Shown here: positions 6,379-9,268 of the stretch, piece by piece
Numbering within the stretch: position 1 is the first letter of the stretch
Layout: each line of letters opens with the position of its first letter
Source: Pseudomonadota bacterium
Lineage (GTDB): Bacteria; Desulfobacterota; Desulfovibrionia; Desulfovibrionales; Desulfovibrionaceae
Direction: 5' to 3'
Length of the DNA: 9,268 nucleotides
Assembly: GCA_018822065.1 (NCBI GenBank)
Contig: JAHJKV010000184.1
Location: forward strand, 1 to 9,268
Notes under the pieces: model-generated
What the model saw: only the letters and a program-made list of their open reading frames with translations
Told to the model about the DNA's origin: nothing
Databases searched by the model: none
Made by a program: the position numbers and the translations under genes

Positions 6379-7164
6379 TCATTTGAAGGTGTTGACGATG
6401 GAACCGATCAAGAGGTTCCACCCATCCACAAGAATAAACAACAGAATCTTGAACGGCAATGATATCATGACCGGCGGAAGCATCATCATGCCCATGGAGA
6501 GCAGAATGGAGGCCACCACCATATCCAGAATCAAAAATGGAATGTAGATGAGAAAACCGATGGTGAAGCCGGTCTTGAGTTCGGAAATGGTAAAGGCTGC
6601 GACGAGCAGGATGGTGGGGACGTCTTCCTTGTTGTTCGGACGTTCCTCCTCGGTGATCGAGTAGAAAATCGAAAGGTCCTTCTCGCGTGTATGTTTGAAG
6701 AGAAATTTGCGCACAGGCACCTGGGCCTTCTCCAGGGCGGCGTCGAATCCGATCTCCTCGTTCAGGTAGGGCGTCATGGCATTGTCGTAGACGTCATTGA
6801 ACACCGGCGCCATGATCACCAGGGTCATGAAGATGGCCAGGCTGGCGAGTATCTGGTTGGGCGGCATCTGCTGGGTGCCCATGGCCTGCCTGAGAAAGTG
6901 GAAGACGATGATGATCCGCGTGAACGAGGTCATGGTCAGGACGATGGCCGGAGCCATGGAGAGCACGGTCAGCAGGAAGAGTATTTCAAGCAGCACCGAG
7001 ACGTTCTCGGGCTCGGCCTGTCCAGCCGCAAGCTGCATGGTCAGCTGCGGTATGGTCTGGCCAAAGGCGGGCAGGGCAAATGCGGTCACGAGCAGGCCGA
7101 GGCTAATCGCCGCTGCTATCCCCACTCTGTTTGCCGAGCATTTCCGTAAAATTCGTGAATTCAT
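6379..7164 (-). CDS. fliP: Flagellar export gate protein FliP
   Basis: From the ATG at 7164 the protein has 261 residues. A signal peptide is evident: basic NSRILRK, a hydrophobic stretch 14-33 and probable cleavage near AFG-QT (35). This matches the cleaved leader known in FliP. The family signatures are SFTRIIIVFHFLRQAMGTQ (80-98), PPNQILASLAIFMTL (101-115), FTISELKTGFTIGFLIYIPF (191-210), LDMVVASILLSMGMMMLPP (213-231) and LPFKILLFILVDGW (236-249). FliP pentamers with FliR and FliQ form the core of the flagellar type III export gate. The frame also offers a TTG at 7182 and ATGs at 7179 and 7176, but only 7164 has a good ribosome binding site (GAGGACGAGG just upstream) and places the leader directly at the N-terminus. 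The gene overlaps the 3' end of fliO by 62 bp, pointing to translational coupling. Confidence 0.96.
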   Translation of the reverse strand: MNSRILRKCSANRVGIAAAISLGLLVTAFALPAFGQTIPQLTMQLAAGQAEPENVSVLLEILFLLTVLSMAPAIVLTMTSFTRIIIVFHFLRQAMGTQQMPPNQILASLAIFMTLVIMAPVFNDVYDNAMTPYLNEEIGFDAALEKAQVPVRKFLFKHTREKDLSIFYSITEEERPNNKEDVPTILLVAAFTISELKTGFTIGFLIYIPFLILDMVVASILLSMGMMMLPPVMISLPFKILLFILVDGWNLLIGSIVNTFK

Positions 7165-7792
7165 CCTCGTCCTCATCATCAAAACACTGCCCGGGTTGGG
7201 GCTCGATCTCGCTCAAAAGATTGATATTCGCCTCTGTGACACCCAAAAGGAAGGTTCGTCCGTGCACCCGGATCACGTCCACGTGTTGCCGTTGTCCCAT
7301 CATGAGTCGCCCCATGAGTCTCGGCGAGTCGGCTCCACGCCCCCTGGCAATGCCACGGGGGCCAAATCTGCGCAAGAGCCAATAGGCAAGAAAGATGCAG
7401 CCCAGGAGTACACAGAGCCAGGCAGCCGTGGAAAAGGCTGAGCTGAGCAGTGAATTTCCCGGGTCAAGGAGATTTGGCTTCGGAGCCTCGGTGGTATGTT
7501 CCAGAAAGGCGCCATAGGATGCGTTCTGGGGCCCTGCCGGGGGCATTTTGGTTTTCTGCGTCGGGGGCACTGCTTGGGCCGTGGCCTGGTCTGCAACCGT
7601 TGCGGCCGCAGTGTCGGAGCCACCAGCTACCGGAACCTGATCCACGGCCGGGGTGGCCTGCTGGGTTGCGTCAAGGGCGGCCTGGACAGTGTCCAGCGCG
7701 TTAGAGCTCTGAATCGTTGTATTTGTCGCGGCCTGGCCTTGGCCAGTGTCCACAACCTGTCCAGTCTGCGTGTCCAGTTGTTCGCTAGGCAA
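7103..7792 (-). CDS. fliO: Flagellar biosynthesis protein FliO
   Basis: A 229-residue protein. Residues 1-110 are low-complexity, rich in Ala, Gln, Thr and Pro, and presumably a flexible periplasmic or extended region. One membrane helix follows at about 119-141 (STAAWLCVLLGCIFLAYWLLRRF) with RRFGPRG on the cytoplasmic side, then the small FliO domain RLMGRLMMGQRQHVDVIRVHGRTFLLGVTEANINLLSEI (158-196). The tail is acidic (DDEDEDEF, 205-212). FliO is a poorly conserved factor that helps assemble FliP into the export gate, and its place directly before fliP supports the call. The start is a TTG at 7792, overlapping the fliN stop region by 8 bp. A stop codon (TAA) lies in the same frame just upstream, so no earlier start exists. 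A GTG at codon 14 is an alternative. The long N-terminal region is unusual compared with the short N-terminus of enterobacterial FliO. Confidence 0.88.
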   Translation of the reverse strand: MPSEQLDTQTGQVVDTGQGQAATNTTIQSSNALDTVQAALDATQQATPAVDQVPVAGGSDTAAATVADQATAQAVPPTQKTKMPPAGPQNASYGAFLEHTTEAPKPNLLDPGNSLLSSAFSTAAWLCVLLGCIFLAYWLLRRFGPRGIARGRGADSPRLMGRLMMGQRQHVDVIRVHGRTFLLGVTEANINLLSEIEPQPGQCFDDEDEDEFTNFTEMLGKQSGDSSGD

Positions 7793-8333
7793 GTTGTTTT
7801 ACCCGTTCGATGGGGCTGATGATGTCGGTCAGGCGGATGCCGAATTTTTCGTTGATGACCACTGCCTCTCCCCGCGCAACCAGCTTTCCGTTGACGTAGA
7901 TTTCAAGGGGTTCGCCAGCCAGCTTGTTCAATTCGACAACCGAGCCCTGACCAAGCTGCAACAATTCGTTGATAAGCAGTTTGGTGCGGCCGAGTTCAGC
8001 CGAGACCTCAAGTGGGATATCCAGAATGAAATCAAGGTCACGCTTGGCACCTTGGGGGGCTGGTCCCTTGGCAATCTCGGACATGTCCGCGAATTGGGCA
8101 GGCTTCATCTGGGTATCCAGAAAGCCTCTTTCCTTTTCCTGGGTCAGGTCTTCCTGCTCGGTTTCAGCAAGAGCCGCAGCCCATTCGTCGGCCAGGGCTT
8201 CGTCGCCGGAGGCCTCGCCCGTGTCCGCGGCTGCTTCAGGAGCAGCAGCTTTCGGGGCTTCAGTCTCGTCTCCGTCGGTTTCCAGCAGGGCATCCGCCCA
8301 TTCCTGGGCCAGTTTATCCTGATCTTCGGCCAT
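7785..8333 (-). CDS. fliN: Flagellar motor switch protein FliN
   Basis: A 182-residue FliN, longer than the ~137 residues of the enterobacterial protein because of an extended N-terminus. The C-terminal SpoA/FliN domain is complete at about 99-178: LDFILDIPLEVSAELGRTK, INELLQLGQGSVVELNKLAG, EPLEIYVNGKLVARGEAV and VINEKFGIRLTDIISP. It forms the lower C-ring with FliM, where it takes part in rotation switching and docks the FliH-FliI export complex. The N-terminus carries two copies of an amphipathic motif, LAQEWADALLE (8-18) and LADEWAAALAE (47-57), separated by an Ala/Glu-rich linker. Escherichia coli FliN has one similar motif (DLWAEAL). The ATG at 8333 has AAGGA (8345-8341) 7 nt upstream, and this site lies in a predicted RNA stem. 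fliM is not adjacent. Confidence 0.95.
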   Translation of the reverse strand: MAEDQDKLAQEWADALLETDGDETEAPKAAAPEAAADTGEASGDEALADEWAAALAETEQEDLTQEKERGFLDTQMKPAQFADMSEIAKGPAPQGAKRDLDFILDIPLEVSAELGRTKLLINELLQLGQGSVVELNKLAGEPLEIYVNGKLVARGEAVVINEKFGIRLTDIISPIERVKQLA

Positions 8334-8341
8334 AACTACGT

Positions 8342-8409
8342 CCTTCGGTCAAGTTGTCGTTGGGGTCGTCTTTTTGACGCTTTGGGCGCTGTGCCCGTCA
8401 ATCCGAAGG
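8342..8409 (-). promoter_or_regulatory. Nested inverted repeats in the fliL-fliN spacer that would cover the fliN ribosome binding site
   Basis: On the minus strand CCTTCGG (8409-8403) can pair with CCGAAGG (8348-8342), a perfect 7-bp stem that contains most of the fliN Shine-Dalgarno AAGGA (8345-8341). Inside it, TTGACG (8401-8396) pairs with CGTCAA (8379-8374) and encloses GGGC/GCCC. No T-run follows, so it is not a terminator. It may limit fliN translation or protect a processed 3' segment of the mRNA. The structure is predicted by eye only. Confidence 0.35.
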
Positions 8410-8449
8410 CTATAAAGCAATATGCGTGCCTTTTTACTTCCAGCCCGTG

Positions 8450-8965
8450 CTACTGCAAGATGTAGGTCGAGAAATAGATATGCAGCACCTTGCCCTCGCC
8501 CACAATCTGATTGATACGGTCCACAATTTCCTGCTGCAACAGGATTTGATTTTTCGGTCCGAGCATCTCCTGGGGCTTCTTGCTTCCCAGAAGGATCAAC
8601 AACATGTTCTTGATCTTGATATTGGCCTTGCTGAAGTCTTCCACAGCCGGTTTATCAAGCAGCTCCACTTCAAGCCCGAGCTTGATATAGCGTTTGCCCA
8701 GGGGGTCATTCAGGTTGGCGACAAAGGGATCCACGGATGTCATCTCACCCTGGAAGTCCGGGGCTTTCGCCTTGTCTTTGGCAGACTCGGCCTCTTCCGT
8801 TGCATCCGGGGCTGGTCCGCCCATGCCAAGCATGCCCATGATGGTGTCTTTCATGAAGAACGCGCCGCCGCCAATGACCAAGAGGAGTACCGCGATGATA
8901 ATCCACTTGAGCATGCCGCCTTTCTTTTTCGGTTGTTCTTCCTGACCTTCAAGTTCTTCTGGCAC
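8450..8965 (-). CDS. fliL: Flagellar basal body-associated protein FliL
   Basis: A 171-residue single-pass inner-membrane protein: a short charged cytoplasmic N-terminus (EELEGQEEQPKKKG), one membrane helix at about 18-38 (MLKWIIIAVLLLVIGGGAFFM), a flexible Ala/Glu/Lys linker (50-70) and the periplasmic FliL domain (about 72-171). The domain shows family patterns: VDPFVANLNDPLGKRYIKLGLEVEL, then an amphipathic IKIKNMLLILLGSKKPQEM, LLQQEIVDRINQIV and the C-terminal strand VLHIYFSTYILQ. FliL surrounds the stator units and supports torque. The start is a GTG at 8965 with AAGGAG about 7 nt upstream; no better ATG precedes the membrane helix. It is the first flagellar gene in the window, and the spacer to fliN is 116 bp. 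Upstream DNA becomes an insertion sequence after about 96 bp. Confidence 0.92.
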   Translation of the reverse strand: MPEELEGQEEQPKKKGGMLKWIIIAVLLLVIGGGAFFMKDTIMGMLGMGGPAPDATEEAESAKDKAKAPDFQGEMTSVDPFVANLNDPLGKRYIKLGLEVELLDKPAVEDFSKANIKIKNMLLILLGSKKPQEMLGPKNQILLQQEIVDRINQIVGEGKVLHIYFSTYILQ

Positions 8966-9020
8966 GACCCACTCCTTGGTTTCGCTTCTTGAGGGCTGTT
9001 CCCCCCGTCTGGTTGTCGTG

Positions 9021-9049
9021 ATTGTACACGGGAAGAGATCGATTATCCA
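9021..9049 (-). promoter_or_regulatory. Candidate sigma70 promoter of the fliL operon
   Basis: On the minus strand TGGATA (9049-9044), a 17-bp spacer and TACAAT (9026-9021) give a plausible promoter with a 5-of-6 -10 box, about 55 nt before the fliL start. I see no sigma54 (GG/GC) or sigma28 element in the 96 bp between fliL and the IS. If genuine, it lies wholly in host DNA and survived the insertion. Confidence 0.35.
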
Positions 9050-9074
9050 GTTCCAATCAACTGTAGTGTCGCGA

Positions 9075-9116
9075 GCACATCATATGACCGAGTTATGTAG
9101 CACATGAGTTGACCGA
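9075..9116 (+). repeat. Two subterminal copies of GCACAT-N5-GACCGA
   Basis: Copy 1 spans 9075-9091 and copy 2 spans 9100-9116, with identical 6-bp ends, identical 5-bp spacing and a 25-bp period. A partial GACCGA/CCGA overlap continues to 9120. Repeats of this kind near an IS tip are usually transposase binding sites. Confidence 0.7.
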
Positions 9117-9143
9117 CCGATGGTTCTCTGAGGAGGACCATCC

Positions 9144-9268
9144 ATGCGCCGCTCAGAAATCAACCAAGAGGTCAGGATGATGCGCTTTGAGGACCTGTAC
9201 GAACGGTACCGCTGCGACAGAATTAATTGTGAAACCGCTGCTGAGCTGCTGGGTACGTCTTTAAGCAC
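9144..9268 (+). CDS. Transposase N-terminus, ISNCY/IS1202-like family (cut by window edge)
   Basis: Only 41 codons are visible: MRRSEINQEVRMMRFEDLYE, then RYRCDRINCETAAELLGTSL. The pattern EVRxMRFEDLYERYR...TAAELLG is the start of a helix-turn-helix domain I recognise from ISNCY-family (IS1202-type) transposases, in which it is followed by a DDE catalytic domain. A strong ribosome binding site GAGGAGG (9130-9136) lies 7 nt before the ATG, fixing the start. Whether the transposase is intact cannot be judged here. The antisense frame at 9080-9268 is a shadow. Confidence 0.75.
   Translation, partial: MRRSEINQEVRMMRFEDLYERYRCDRINCETAAELLGTSLS

Larger units (their letters stand above)
9062..9268 (+). 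mobile_element. Left end of an ISNCY/IS1202-like insertion sequence (continues beyond the window)
   Basis: A transposase N-terminus at 9144 is preceded by about 80 bp of repeat-rich DNA typical of an IS end. TGTAG occurs at 9062 and again at 9096, and either could be the tip. I favour 9062 because the repeat structure starts there. The right end, terminal inverted repeat partner and target duplication are outside the window, so the boundary is provisional. The element lies head-away from fliL: its transposase is transcribed in the opposite direction. Confidence 0.65.

Noticed and set aside
8374..8401. Terminator between fliL and fliN
   Set aside because: The hairpin is followed on the minus strand by A-rich, not T-rich, sequence, and the operon continues.
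7746..8465. A 239-codon plus-strand frame across fliN and the fliL-fliN spacer
   Set aside because: It lies antisense to fliN and the end of fliL, without a ribosome binding site or any recognisable pattern.
9062..9105. A dif/Xer-like site at the IS boundary (TTATGT half-site at 9093-9098)
   Set aside because: Only one short half-site resembles the XerD arm and no matching XerC arm at the right spacing is visible.

Overview
The window looks like chromosomal DNA from a motile anaerobic or microaerophilic Gram-negative bacterium, most probably a Desulfovibrio/Pseudodesulfovibrio-type member of the former Deltaproteobacteria. This rests on the GC-rich codon use, an adenosylcobalamin-dependent ribonucleotide reductase as the only RNR seen here, the compact fliL-fliN-fliO-fliP-fliQ order, and the general look of the proteins. 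The lineage is an inference; no marker gene is present.

Layout. (1) Positions 1-1708, minus strand: a two-gene operon of a START/SRPBCC-fold protein followed 10 bp later by a MerR-type DNA-binding protein fused to a SAM-dependent methyltransferase, which runs off the left edge. (2) Positions 1709-2029: a divergent regulatory region with small palindromes. (3) Positions 2030-3199, plus strand: a fold-type I PLP aminotransferase (aspartate aminotransferase-like), closed by a strong terminator. (4) Positions 3416-5668, minus strand: nrdJ, class II ribonucleotide reductase, converging on the aminotransferase and with its own terminator. A possible 31-codon ORF of host-like codon use lies between the two terminators. 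(5) Positions 5669-6023: a 355-bp non-coding leader of nrdJ, with no recognisable riboswitch. (6) Positions 6082-8965, minus strand: the flagellar genes fliL, fliN, fliO, fliP and fliQ, ending in a terminator. (7) Positions about 9062-9268, plus strand: the left end of an insertion sequence with subterminal repeats and the first 41 codons of its transposase (ISNCY/IS1202-like), cut by the right edge.

How the genes work together. FliP and FliQ, with FliO as assembly factor, build the flagellar type III export gate. FliN forms the C-ring switch, and FliL supports stator function at the motor. The genes are tightly packed: fliO starts on a TTG inside the fliN stop region, and fliP starts inside fliO. 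The aminotransferase and NrdJ are housekeeping functions (amino-group transfer; dNTP supply without need for oxygen).

The least ordinary parts are the MerR-methyltransferase fusion with its START-fold partner, a predicted RNA structure that would cover the fliN ribosome binding site, a duplicated LAxEWAxAL motif in the FliN N-terminus, and an IS placed directly upstream of the flagellar operon. I did not find a defence system, CRISPR array or other clearly new multi-gene system. The START/MerR-methyltransferase pair is the best candidate for undescribed biology.
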